A DNA stretch of 64,000 nucleotides from Eggerthella sp. YY7918 (GTDB taxonomy: Bacteria > Actinomycetota > Coriobacteriia > Coriobacteriales > Eggerthellaceae). This document shows, piece after piece, positions 52,894 to 62,089 of the stretch. The position numbers were made by a program, and so were the translations under genes. A model generated the notes under the pieces. The model had not been told where the DNA came from, searched no databases, and saw only the letters and a list, made by a program, of their open reading frames with translations. The stretch is taken from positions 2,170,001 to 2,234,000 of the forward strand of contig NC_015738.1 in NCBI RefSeq assembly GCF_000270285.1, written 5' to 3'. Within the stretch, counting starts at the first letter, position 1. The number at the start of each line of letters is the position of its first letter.

Positions 52894-53457
52894 CTACAGC
52901 TTGCCTACCAGGTCGATGCCGGGGTGGAGCACTTCGGCGCCGGGCATCCAGCCGGCGGGGCATACGGAGTCGCCGTGCTCGGCCACAAACTGGCTCGCCT
53001 GCACGCGACGCAGCAACTCGGCGGCGTTGCGACCAATGTTGCCCGCGTTCACCTCGTAGCATACAATGCGACCCTCGGGGTTCACGATGAAGCTGCCGCG
53101 TTCGGCTACGCCATCTTCCTCGATGTACACGTCGAAGATGTCAGCCAGCTTGTGCGTGGGGTCGGCGAGCATCGGATACGGCAGCTGTTTGATATTCTCG
53201 GACGCATCATGCCACGCCTTGTGGACGAAATGCGTGTCGCACGACACGGAATAGATCTCGCAATCTGCTGCCTTGAACTGATCGTACAATGCCGCGAGGT
53301 CCTCAAGCTCCGTCGGGCACACAAACGTGAAGTCCGCCGGATAGAAGAAAAAAACGCTCCAATGCCCCATCACATCGTCCTTCGTAATTGTGATGAAGTC
53401 GTCGTTCTGAAACGCCTGAACCGAGAAGTCCTCGATCTCCTTGTTGATCATCGACAT
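52894..53457 (-). CDS. ahpC: Peroxiredoxin AhpC
   Basis: A 187-residue typical 2-Cys peroxiredoxin. The peroxidatic Cys is in FFYPADFTFVCPTELEDL (about 47), the resolving Cys in EHGDSVCPAGWMPG (about 167). The family-typical DTHFVHKAWHD, KLPYPML and GRSFIVN-like segment are present. ATG 53457 follows AAGGAG at seven bases. It reduces peroxides with electrons from AhpF or thioredoxin reductase; no ahpF is next to it. Confidence 0.96.
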   Translation of the reverse strand: MSMINKEIEDFSVQAFQNDDFITITKDDVMGHWSVFFFYPADFTFVCPTELEDLAALYDQFKAADCEIYSVSCDTHFVHKAWHDASENIKQLPYPMLADPTHKLADIFDVYIEEDGVAERGSFIVNPEGRIVCYEVNAGNIGRNAAELLRRVQASQFVAEHGDSVCPAGWMPGAEVLHPGIDLVGKL

Positions 53458-53599
53458 GGGTTCGCTCCTTGCTGCTCGCGGGTACGCCTGCGAAGGCGCA
53501 CTTCGTATGTTTTGTTATCCAAGGCTTACTTTCTCATATTTGTTACTGTTTGTGTATCATTAGAAAGGCTTCTACCCATAATCTCCAAAGCAAAAGAGG

Positions 53600-56164
53600 T
53601 CAGACTTCCTTCTTCTTGGCGAAGTCGTCTTCAAGCGCGCTGATGCGTTGATCGCACGAAAGCGTGCAGCCCTCACAAGAGCCTCCGCAGGCGGGAACGC
53701 CCGCACGACGACGCTGGCGAATACGCGCAATTGCAAGCATCGCCAACACCAGCACACAAGCCCCCACGACAAGACTCCAACCGTTCAGTCCGCTCGCCTC
53801 AAGCCCTAGCCCCACGCCGCGCACTACAAGAGCTGCAAGCCAGGCAACCGCCAGCTGGCTAAACACCACCACGAGCGCCCACGTGCCTCCCAGCTCGCGC
53901 CTCACCGAAGCCACGGCCGCGATACAAGGGGTATACAGCAAACAAAAAACCAGCAGCCCCAACGCCGTAAGCGGAGTCAGCACCGCCACCAAGCTTGCCG
54001 TGCTTCCGAACAAAACGGAAAGGGTGCTGACCACGCTTTCCTTCGCCATCACGCCGGTGACAAGCGCGGTTGAAATACGCCAGTCACCAAAGCCCAGCGG
54101 CGCAAACAGAGGAGACACCCACCCCGCCACCACGGCGAGCATGCTGTCGGCCGAATCGGCCACCATATTGAGTCCGAAGTCGAACGTCTGCAAAAACCAG
54201 ATGACGATGGTCGCCACAAAAATGACCGTGAACGCGCGCTCCAAGAAGTCCTTCGCCTTCTCCCACAGAAGCTGCCCCACATTGCGCGCACTCGGCATAC
54301 GGTAATTCGGCAGCTCCATGACGAAGGGCACCGCCTCGCCGGCAAACAGCGTTTTACGCATGAGCAGCGCCACGAGCACACCCACGACAATGCCGCCAAA
54401 ATACAACCCCACCATAACCGCACCGCCAATGGTCGGAAAAAATGCAGCCGTGAAAAACGCGTAAATGGGAAGCTTCGCCGAACAGCTCATATAGGGTGTG
54501 AGCAGGATCGTCATTTTACGGTCGCGCTCCGAAGGCAGCGTGCGCGACGCCATGACGGCAGGCACCGTACAGCCGAATCCCACCAGCATCGGCACGATAG
54601 AGCGCCCCGAAAGCCCGATTTTGCGCAGCAGTTTGTCCATCACAAACGCCACGCGCGCCATGTAGCCCGAGTCCTCCAGCAGCGACAAGAAGAAGAACAG
54701 CGTCACAATGATGGGTAGGAAACTCAGCACGCTGCCCACGCCATTGAACACGCCGTCGATAACGAGCGATTGCAAGCCTTCGTTCACCTGCGCCGCCGCA
54801 AGCCCGTTTGCCACCACGTCGGTAAGCCATGTGATGCCTGCATCCAGCAGCTCGGAGAGCCACGCGCCCACCACATTGAACGTAAGCCAGAATACCAGCG
54901 CCATAATGATCACAAACGCCGGCAAGGCGGTATAGGTGCCGGTCAGCAGCCGATCGACGCGTTCGCTCCGCGCATGTTCGCGGCTTTCGCGAGGCTTCAC
55001 CACACACTCGTCGCACACCTTGCCTATGAAACAGAAGCGCATATCAGCGATAGCCGCCGCACGATCAAGCCCGCGTTCGGCTTCCATCTGGCTGACGATG
55101 TGCTCAAGCATCTCTTTCTCGTTTTGATCAAGGTTGAGCCGCTCCAGCACCAGCGCGTCACCCTCGGCCAGCTTGCTCGCGGCAAAGCGCACCGGAATGC
55201 CGGCGCGTTCCGCATGGTCGCCCACCAGCGCCATGATGCCGTGCAGGCAGCGATGGACGGCGCCGCCATGCGCATCCGACGCGCAAAAGTCTTGCGACAG
55301 AGGCGGCTCCTGAAAGCGAGCGACGTGCAACGCGTGATCGACCAGCTCGGCGATGCCTTCGTTCTTTGTGGCAGAGATGGGGATGACGGGAATGCCCAGC
55401 AGTTTCTCCATCTCATTCACGCGGATGGTGCCACCGTTGCCCTCCACCTCGTCCATCATATTGAGCGCGAGCACCATCGGCACGCCCAACTCCAAGAGCT
55501 GCATGGTTAAATACAGGTTGCGCTCGATGTTGGTGGCATCCACGATATTGATGATGCCGCGAGGTTTCTCGTCAAGCAAAAACTGTCGCGTAACAATCTC
55601 TTCGCTTGAATAGGGCGACATGGAATAGATGCCCGGCAGGTCGGTTACCTCCGCCTGGGCATGCCCCTTGATGCGGCCGTCCTTGCGATCGACCGTCACG
55701 CCGGGGAAATTGCCAACGTGCTGATTCGCGCCGGTCAGCTGATTGAACAAGGTGGTCTTGCCGCAATTCTGGTTTCCCACCAGCGCAAACGTGATCGGCT
55801 CACCCTCCGGAAGGGGCCGCTCTTCCGCCTTATCGTGGAATTTTCCACCCTCGCCAAAACCGGGATGCGGCTCGGGTTTGCGCTCGGCAAAGCTGCGCGA
55901 CACGCGCGCGCCGCCCGCACGGGCTTCCACGTCACCGCGCACGTCATCGACGGTGATCTTACGCGCATCGTCCAGGCGCAAGGTCAGCTCGTAGCCATGG
56001 ATGCGCACCTCTACCGGGTCCCCCATCGGAGCATGCTTCACCATGGTCACATCGGCCTGCGGAATAATACCCATATCCAGAAAGTGCTGACGAAGCGACC
56101 CTTCGCCGCCAACCGATTCAACCGTGGCGGTCTTGCCCAGAGGCACGCTGTCCAATGTTGTCAC
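53600..56164 (-). CDS. feoB: Ferrous iron transporter, FeoA-FeoB fusion with Cys-rich tail
   Basis: An 854-residue protein. Residues 1-75 are an SH3-like FeoA domain (LGKTATVESVGGEGSLRQHF, RIHGYELTLRLDDARKI). After a charged linker the FeoB G-domain begins (FALVGNQNCGKTTLFNQLTG, DLPGIYSMSPYS), then the membrane core with gating motifs (SGRSIVPMLVGFGCTVPAVM, KESVVSTLS). The end CGGSCEGCTLSCDQRI is a cysteine-rich tail like FeoB-associated proteins. GTG 56164 is preferred, with GGAGA eight bases upstream. It moves Fe2+ into the cytoplasm. A DtxR-like box lies upstream. Confidence 0.93.
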   Translation of the reverse strand: MTTLDSVPLGKTATVESVGGEGSLRQHFLDMGIIPQADVTMVKHAPMGDPVEVRIHGYELTLRLDDARKITVDDVRGDVEARAGGARVSRSFAERKPEPHPGFGEGGKFHDKAEERPLPEGEPITFALVGNQNCGKTTLFNQLTGANQHVGNFPGVTVDRKDGRIKGHAQAEVTDLPGIYSMSPYSSEEIVTRQFLLDEKPRGIINIVDATNIERNLYLTMQLLELGVPMVLALNMMDEVEGNGGTIRVNEMEKLLGIPVIPISATKNEGIAELVDHALHVARFQEPPLSQDFCASDAHGGAVHRCLHGIMALVGDHAERAGIPVRFAASKLAEGDALVLERLNLDQNEKEMLEHIVSQMEAERGLDRAAAIADMRFCFIGKVCDECVVKPRESREHARSERVDRLLTGTYTALPAFVIIMALVFWLTFNVVGAWLSELLDAGITWLTDVVANGLAAAQVNEGLQSLVIDGVFNGVGSVLSFLPIIVTLFFFLSLLEDSGYMARVAFVMDKLLRKIGLSGRSIVPMLVGFGCTVPAVMASRTLPSERDRKMTILLTPYMSCSAKLPIYAFFTAAFFPTIGGAVMVGLYFGGIVVGVLVALLMRKTLFAGEAVPFVMELPNYRMPSARNVGQLLWEKAKDFLERAFTVIFVATIVIWFLQTFDFGLNMVADSADSMLAVVAGWVSPLFAPLGFGDWRISTALVTGVMAKESVVSTLSVLFGSTASLVAVLTPLTALGLLVFCLLYTPCIAAVASVRRELGGTWALVVVFSQLAVAWLAALVVRGVGLGLEASGLNGWSLVVGACVLVLAMLAIARIRQRRRAGVPACGGSCEGCTLSCDQRISALEDDFAKKKEV

Positions 56165-56230
56165 TATTCGCCGTCTCCTTGCGCAGCCCGCGCGAACTAC
56201 CAACCGCTCGTGCATACCGTTTACTTCATC

Positions 56231-56249
56231 GATGTTAGCCTATGGTAAC
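56231..56249 (-). promoter_or_regulatory. Candidate DtxR/IdeR-type iron box upstream of feo
   Basis: On the minus strand the 19 bases match about 13 positions of the TWAGGTTAGSCTAACCTWA consensus, including the core TAGGCTAAC. It lies 67 bases before the GTG start. Confidence 0.4.
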
Positions 56250-56447
56250 ACTTGCCGTCAAGTTCGCAACCCTCGGACAAACAAAACCGTTGCCTTCCCT
56301 TCGTTGTAAATGTTACTATACTAATATCATTAAGCGGACGAAGGCGATGCCGCACGCGAGGCGTGGTACACTTTTTTGCACAGAAACGGCGAACGGCGAG
56401 AAAACCCTCCTTCCATCGACTACGGGGAAAGCTGCAGTGAGTATACG

Positions 56448-58166
56448 ATGATAGACAGAGCGATATTCGAACTGCCGGGCGTTCGCCGAATACTCGCCCA
56501 GCTCGTGTGCTCGGGCGTGCTTCAGGCGCTGTGCATCATTGGACAGGCCTGGTTTTTGGGATGCGCCCTGGCAAACCTCTGGGACGGACAGCCCCTCGCA
56601 GAGCAAGTGTCGTTTGTCGCGCTGTTTTTCGTGTGCTTCGTCGCCAAACAAGGCATCGTGAATGTCGAAGATGCGCAGCTCGATAGCTACGCCTACAAAC
56701 AGGCCGACGATCTGCGACAACAGCTGCTCAAGCGCGTGTTCACCACCAAGGCGCAGGTGGTTCGCGACAACGGTACCGGCAACGTGACGGCAGCGGTGCT
56801 GGAAGGGGTCGACCAGGTACAAACCTACTTCCACCTCATCCTTCCCAAAATTACGTCAATCGTCACCATTCCCCTCGTCCTCCTTGTGTTCACGCTTGCG
56901 CTCGACTGGGTGTCGGCGCTCATCATGTTCATCATGTTTCCGTTCATCGTGCTGTACATGATCATCCTGGGACGCAATGCCAAAGACGAAGCGTCGAAGC
57001 AATACCGCACCTTCCAGGTGCTTTCAAACCACTTCATCGATACGTTGCGCGGCATCGACACCCTTAAACTGCTCGGCGCCAGCAAGCGTCATGCCGCCAG
57101 CATCTTTGAAGTGAGCGAGCGCTTTCGTGCAGCCACCATGAAGACGCTGCGGATGGCGACGCTCTCCAGCTTTGTCCTCGATATGTTCTCGACGCTTTCC
57201 ATCGCTGCGGTGGCATTCATGCTGGGCATGCGACTGCTCGACGGCTCGGTACAACTCCTTCCCGCCCTTGCCATCCTCGTGGTCGCGCCGGAGTATTTCA
57301 AACCCATCCGCAACTTCGCGTCGGACTACCACGCCTCGCTCGACGGCGTGAACGCGCTCAAATCCATCCAGCATCTGATCGGGGACAACAACGTGCCCGA
57401 CCCCGAGGTACCGCTTGCCCCCTGGCAGGCCACCTCAACCCTCATGCTCGCCCACGTTGGTTGCGCGTATCCGAACCGCCGCGTGCTCGACGACGTAACG
57501 ATTACGTTTGAAGGCTTTCAAAAGTACGGCATTGTGGGCACCAGTGGTGCAGGTAAAAGCACGCTCGCAAATCTTCTGGGAGGTTTTCTTTCCCCCGATA
57601 GCGGACACATTGCCGTGCAGGGCATCCCCGTGCCCGGCCTTCATCAGGCTGATTGGCAAAGCCAAATCGCCTACATACCGCAAGATCCGTACATCTTCCA
57701 CGCCACATTGCGCGAAAACATCGCGTTTTACCGTCCCGACGCCACGCGCGCCGAGATTGAGCGTGCCGTGAGCATTGTCGGTTTAGATAAGCTTGTGCGC
57801 GAACTTCCCCAGGGTCTCGACACGCTCATCGGCGAAGGTGCGCGTGGGCTCAGCGGCGGACAGGCGCAGCGAATCGCCCTTGCGCGCGCCTTTTTGGACG
57901 ATGCCCGCCACATCCTGATCTTCGACGAACCCACCGCCCATCTTGACATCGAAACCGAGATGGAGCTGAAGGAGCGGATGCTTCCCCTGATGGAAAACCA
58001 TCTTGTGCTGTTTGCCACCCACCGCCTGCACTGGCTGCACGACATGGACACCGTCATCGTTCTGGAAGAAGGGCGCATTGCCGAAAGGGGCTCCTTGTCC
58101 GAACTGAGCGGGCGCGACGGCGCACTCACACGACTTGCGTCGCAGATGGCATGGGATGCCGCATGA
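56448..58166 (+). CDS. cydD: CydD: thiol-reductant ABC exporter subunit
   Basis: A 572-residue half-transporter with six membrane helices, then an ATPase domain with VGTSGAGKSTLANLLGG (Walker A), LSGGQAQRIALARAF (signature) and HILIFDEPTAHLD (Walker B). CydDC exports glutathione or cysteine and heme-related thiols, and is needed to assemble cytochrome bd. ATG 56448 is the first good Met. Overlap with the next gene (ATGA) makes them one operon. cydAB are not in the window. Confidence 0.93.
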   Translation: MIDRAIFELPGVRRILAQLVCSGVLQALCIIGQAWFLGCALANLWDGQPLAEQVSFVALFFVCFVAKQGIVNVEDAQLDSYAYKQADDLRQQLLKRVFTTKAQVVRDNGTGNVTAAVLEGVDQVQTYFHLILPKITSIVTIPLVLLVFTLALDWVSALIMFIMFPFIVLYMIILGRNAKDEASKQYRTFQVLSNHFIDTLRGIDTLKLLGASKRHAASIFEVSERFRAATMKTLRMATLSSFVLDMFSTLSIAAVAFMLGMRLLDGSVQLLPALAILVVAPEYFKPIRNFASDYHASLDGVNALKSIQHLIGDNNVPDPEVPLAPWQATSTLMLAHVGCAYPNRRVLDDVTITFEGFQKYGIVGTSGAGKSTLANLLGGFLSPDSGHIAVQGIPVPGLHQADWQSQIAYIPQDPYIFHATLRENIAFYRPDATRAEIERAVSIVGLDKLVRELPQGLDTLIGEGARGLSGGQAQRIALARAFLDDARHILIFDEPTAHLDIETEMELKERMLPLMENHLVLFATHRLHWLHDMDTVIVLEEGRIAERGSLSELSGRDGALTRLASQMAWDAA

Positions 58167-59914
58167 AACAGAAATCTCCCGATCGCTGGGTTAAACCCTT
58201 CTTCAAACAATACCGCACCGCCCTGGCCGTCGCCTTGTGTTTAGGCGTTGCCACCTTCGGGTTTGCATCGGGCCTCATGTTCACCTCGGGCTTTCTTATT
58301 GCCGCCGCAGCGGAGATGCCTGGCAGCATTCTCATGATTCACCTGCCCACCGTTTTTGTACGCATCTTTGGCGTCGGCAAGCCCGTTCTTCAGTACCTTG
58401 AGCGCTTGACCAGCCACGACTGGGTGCTTCGTATGACCTCGGGGCTGCGTTCGAAACTGTATGCCTCCATCGAAGGCGATGCCATCAACTTCCGTCGAAC
58501 GCGGCGCACCGGCGATGTGCTCGGGCTTTTGGCAGAAGATATCGGGCACTTGCAGAACCTGTATTTGCGTACGGTTTTCCCGCTTGTGGTCGCCTGGCTG
58601 CTCTCGATCGTGATCGTGGTGGTGCTCGGCTTCTTCTCGTGGTGGTTCGCGCTGGCGATGGCGCTTTCGCTGTTCGTGATTACGGTGGTGCTCCCCCTCG
58701 TTTCAACGTTGGTGAACCGAGCACGCATCTCGCGCGCCAAAGCCATGAAAAACGAGCTGTATCGCGAACTGACCGACAACGTGTTAGGTGTGTCGGACTG
58801 GCTGTTCGCCCGGCGTGGCGACGAATATCTCAACCGCCATCACGCCTCCGAACAAGCGCTGCGCGCCATCAATACCAAACTCGACCGCTTCGCGCGCTGG
58901 CGCGACTTGCTAGCGACGGTACTCTTCGGCGGTCTGGCGATACTGACCCTTGTGTGGGCTGCCGGACAATACGGCGGCGTGCATGGCGCTTCGGCCAACT
59001 GGATTGCCGCTATCGTGCTGGGATTCTTCCCCCTTATCGATGCCTTCGCGCCGCTGTCGACCGCCGCTGCCGAATCGGGCGCCTATCGCGACTCGATCGA
59101 ACGCCTCAACGAAATGCCCGAAGAACGCCCCGCCGCCGCAGCGCCCGCGACGCAGGATCCGCTTACGCTGCACATACAAGACGTTCGCTACCGCTATCCC
59201 GCCTCGACCCGCATGGTGCTTGACGGCATAACCCTTACCATCGAACCCGGCGAGCGCATAGCGATCCTTGGTCGCAGCGGATCGGGCAAAAGCACGCTCG
59301 CTTCGCTCATGCGCGGCGATTTGACGCCGAGTGCGGGAAGCGTCACGCTTGGCGGTCAGGCCACCAACCTTTTCGGCGATGACATGGCGTGCTACCTTGG
59401 AGTCATCCAGCAGCAAACCTACCTATTCAACCGCCCGCTGATTGAAAACCTGCGCATCGGCAACGAAGCCGCTTCGGTCGAAGAGGTGTGGGAGGTACTT
59501 GAGCGGGTGGGACTTCGTTCGATGGTCGAACAGCTGCCCGAGGGGCTGAACACGCTGGTCGACGAGGCCGGCATGCGCTTTTCGGGCGGCGAGCGCCACC
59601 GCATCGCGCTCGCACGCGTTCTTTTGCAAGACACCCCTCTCATCCTTTTGGACGAGCCGACGGTGGGCCTCGACCCCGCCACCGAGCGCGCGCTGCTGAA
59701 AACCATCCTCGAAACCACGAAGGGTAAAACGCTTATCCTCATTACGCATCACCTTCAGGGAGTAGCGGACATGGACCGCGTCGTCTTCGTGGAAGACGGC
59801 CGGCTCGCGCTTACCGGAACCCCGTCTGACCTAGAGCGCACCAGCGAACGCTACCGCACCCTGCTCGCGTTCGATCGCGGCCTTGCTCCCTGCCCGTCGA
59901 AAGCGCTCGCGTAG
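58163..59914 (+). CDS. cydC: CydC: thiol-reductant ABC exporter subunit
   Basis: A 583-residue half-transporter: N-terminal helices (ALAVALCLGVATFGFASGLM), the family-typical FVRIFGVGKPVLQYLERLTS early segment, then an ATPase domain with LGRSGSGKSTLASLMRG, FSGGERHRIALARVLL and LILLDEPTVGLDP. It starts with ATG 58163 overlapping the cydD stop. Together CydD and CydC form the heterodimeric exporter. Confidence 0.93.
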   Translation: MKQKSPDRWVKPFFKQYRTALAVALCLGVATFGFASGLMFTSGFLIAAAAEMPGSILMIHLPTVFVRIFGVGKPVLQYLERLTSHDWVLRMTSGLRSKLYASIEGDAINFRRTRRTGDVLGLLAEDIGHLQNLYLRTVFPLVVAWLLSIVIVVVLGFFSWWFALAMALSLFVITVVLPLVSTLVNRARISRAKAMKNELYRELTDNVLGVSDWLFARRGDEYLNRHHASEQALRAINTKLDRFARWRDLLATVLFGGLAILTLVWAAGQYGGVHGASANWIAAIVLGFFPLIDAFAPLSTAAAESGAYRDSIERLNEMPEERPAAAAPATQDPLTLHIQDVRYRYPASTRMVLDGITLTIEPGERIAILGRSGSGKSTLASLMRGDLTPSAGSVTLGGQATNLFGDDMACYLGVIQQQTYLFNRPLIENLRIGNEAASVEEVWEVLERVGLRSMVEQLPEGLNTLVDEAGMRFSGGERHRIALARVLLQDTPLILLDEPTVGLDPATERALLKTILETTKGKTLILITHHLQGVADMDRVVFVEDGRLALTGTPSDLERTSERYRTLLAFDRGLAPCPSKALA

Positions 59915-60057
59915 CAAGCATCGAAACATTATGCGACTTTTTCACAAATCCTCCCTGATTGCACGCATTGAACCGTTCCTAAAACAGCCCACAACGTGTA
60001 AAATCAGACCTTAAATGAGCTAAGCACGGAAACCTACGTAATGGAAAGCGAGACAAT

Positions 60058-60867
60058 ATGAGCACGACAGACGCGGCACACAACGAGGCCGCCCTCGGTT
60101 TTATTGGCTTTGGCAACATGGCCCAAGCAATGGCCCGCGGCCTGATTGAAAGCCACACCTGTTCCGGATCGCGCATCACCGCGTGCGCCGCGCACTTCGA
60201 CAAACTTCAGAAAAACGCCGCCGCCCTTGGTGTGCAGCCCGCACAAACAGCCGCCGAGGTTGTTGAGGCGAGCGACCTTGTCATTTTGGCGGTAAAGCCT
60301 TATCAGGTTGCCCAGGTGGTCGAATCCGTACGCGACGCCCTTGCCAACAAGATAGTCATATCGGTGGCAGCGGGCTGCGACTTCGATTTCTACGAAACCA
60401 TTCTCGCTTCGGGAACCCATCACCTGTCCACCATCCCCAACACGCCTATTGCTGTAGGACACGGAGTAATTGCCTGCGAGAATCGTCACTCTCTTACCGA
60501 GGACGAATACGCTCTGTTTACCGGCATCTTCGGCCAGATCGCACTCATTGAGCCGGTAGACACCAAGCTGCTTTCGACCGCAAGTTCCGTTGCAGGCTGC
60601 GGACCTGCTTTTGCGGCCATGTTCTTAGAGGCGCTGAGCGATGCGGGCGTGAAGCACGGCCTTCCGCGCGCAACCGCCTATCGTCTCGCCTCCCAAATGA
60701 TGCTGGGAACCGCCGCCCTTCAGTTGGCAACCGGCGAGCATCCCGGCGCCATGAAAGATGCCGTCTGCTCGCCGGGCGGCACCACCATCAAAGGCGTTGC
60801 TGCACTTGAGAAGGGTGGTTTCCGTAGCAGCATCATCAGTGCCGTTGATGCGACGAAAGGCGAATAG
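60058..60867 (+). CDS. proC: Pyrroline-5-carboxylate reductase
   Basis: A 269-residue NAD(P)H-dependent enzyme for the last step of proline synthesis. The N-terminal Rossmann fold starts LGFIGFGNMAQAMARGL. ILAVKPYQVAQVVES is the family central segment, and the C-terminal signature DAVCSPGGTTIKGVAALEKG matches the family. ATG 60058 is preceded by GGAAAGCGAG. The next gene begins eight bases after the stop. Confidence 0.95.
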   Translation: MSTTDAAHNEAALGFIGFGNMAQAMARGLIESHTCSGSRITACAAHFDKLQKNAAALGVQPAQTAAEVVEASDLVILAVKPYQVAQVVESVRDALANKIVISVAAGCDFDFYETILASGTHHLSTIPNTPIAVGHGVIACENRHSLTEDEYALFTGIFGQIALIEPVDTKLLSTASSVAGCGPAFAAMFLEALSDAGVKHGLPRATAYRLASQMMLGTAALQLATGEHPGAMKDAVCSPGGTTIKGVAALEKGGFRSSIISAVDATKGE

Positions 60868-60875
60868 CGGCAATC

Positions 60876-62024
60876 ATGGCCATAAAATTAAAGACAAGCA
60901 GGGTTGATGTACAAGTCTGCATTATTGTTGCCGTCGTTGTGGTGCTCTCGTTTATCTGTGTGTATGCTTTTAATTATTTCGTCACCTACAGCCAGATGAT
61001 CGATTCACTGAAGGAACGGTGCGACGGCATAAACACCTACGTCGAGAACGTTTTGGATACCTCCACGTTTGAGGGGATCGAATCGGCGGACGATATGACA
61101 GACCCTTCGTATCTGGCTATCCAAGACTCGCTCGAACGCGTCAAGGTTGCCACGGGCGCCCGCTATCTTTACACCGCAAAACGAGCCGATGACGGGTCGC
61201 TTATCTATGTTGTGGACGGTCTACCGCCGGAAAGCGAGGATTTTCGCAAGCCCGGCGATCCGATCGAAGAAGAAATCATTCCTGACATGGAACGCGCACT
61301 CGCCAATGAAATCGTGTACCCCGACGACATCATGGACACCGGATGGGGCTATGTATTCGTGGCATACTACCCTATCCACGAGGCAGGCGAAGTGGTCGGC
61401 GTCGTCGGCATAGAGTTTAATGCCCAACGACAGTACGAATCCTTCCACATGGTGCGAATCGGCACGCCGATTATTGCCGGTATATTTTTGCTGATCGCGA
61501 TTGTTGTATCGTGGCTCGTCTTCCGACGCATATCCAACCCGTGGTATCGCGATATGGCCAATACCGATTACCTCACCGGCCTCAAAAACCGCAACGCCTT
61601 TGAAATAGACTTGGCGAACTGGAGCGGCACCGAAGAGGCGAAGGCGATTGGAGCCCTTTCGATAGACCTCGACGGTTTGAAGGAAATGAACGATACCTTT
61701 GGACACCCCGCGGGCGACGAATACATAGTTGCCGCTGCACGCATTGTCGCCGATGCCTGCAAAGACAGCGGAGCGGTATACCGCGTGGGCGGCGACGAAT
61801 TCGTAGCGCTGTGCTTCGGCCTCACCGAAAGTCAAGCGCAACAGATTATCGAGAACATGCGCGCGGCGACAGTCGGCCAAACCGTGCAGGGATGCCCCAT
61901 CTCGCTCTCGATTGGATGGGCCGTCCACAAGAAGGGTGAGTCGGTTGAACAGACAATCGGCCGTGCCGACCGCCGCATGTACGAGGAAAAACACGCCCGG
62001 CACGAGAACCCGAATCAGGCGTAG
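60876..62024 (+). CDS. Membrane-bound GGDEF diguanylate cyclase
   Basis: A 382-residue protein with two membrane helices (about 12-33 and 194-214) that enclose a periplasmic sensor region like dCache/PAS folds (VATGARYLYTAKRADDG, GWGYVFVAYYPI). A GGDEF domain follows, with TDYLTGLKNRNAFEIDL, the DLDGLKEMNDTFGHPAGDEY active region and YRVGGDEF with an intact GGDEF motif. No RxxD inhibitory site is visible at the usual spacing. It should make cyclic di-GMP in response to an external signal. Confidence 0.92.
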   Translation: MAIKLKTSRVDVQVCIIVAVVVVLSFICVYAFNYFVTYSQMIDSLKERCDGINTYVENVLDTSTFEGIESADDMTDPSYLAIQDSLERVKVATGARYLYTAKRADDGSLIYVVDGLPPESEDFRKPGDPIEEEIIPDMERALANEIVYPDDIMDTGWGYVFVAYYPIHEAGEVVGVVGIEFNAQRQYESFHMVRIGTPIIAGIFLLIAIVVSWLVFRRISNPWYRDMANTDYLTGLKNRNAFEIDLANWSGTEEAKAIGALSIDLDGLKEMNDTFGHPAGDEYIVAAARIVADACKDSGAVYRVGGDEFVALCFGLTESQAQQIIENMRAATVGQTVQGCPISLSIGWAVHKKGESVEQTIGRADRRMYEEKHARHENPNQA

Positions 62025-62039
62025 CAGGCGTAGACCAAG

Positions 62040-62071
62040 CGTAGCGTCCTTAAGCTCAAGGACGCTACGCG
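62040..62071. terminator. Hairpin after the diguanylate cyclase gene
   Basis: Perfect 13-bp arms (62040-62052 and 62059-62071) around a 6-base loop. It lies between convergent genes and may act on both; no T-run follows. Confidence 0.7.
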
Positions 62072-62089
62072 ACATCTTACACAAACCCG

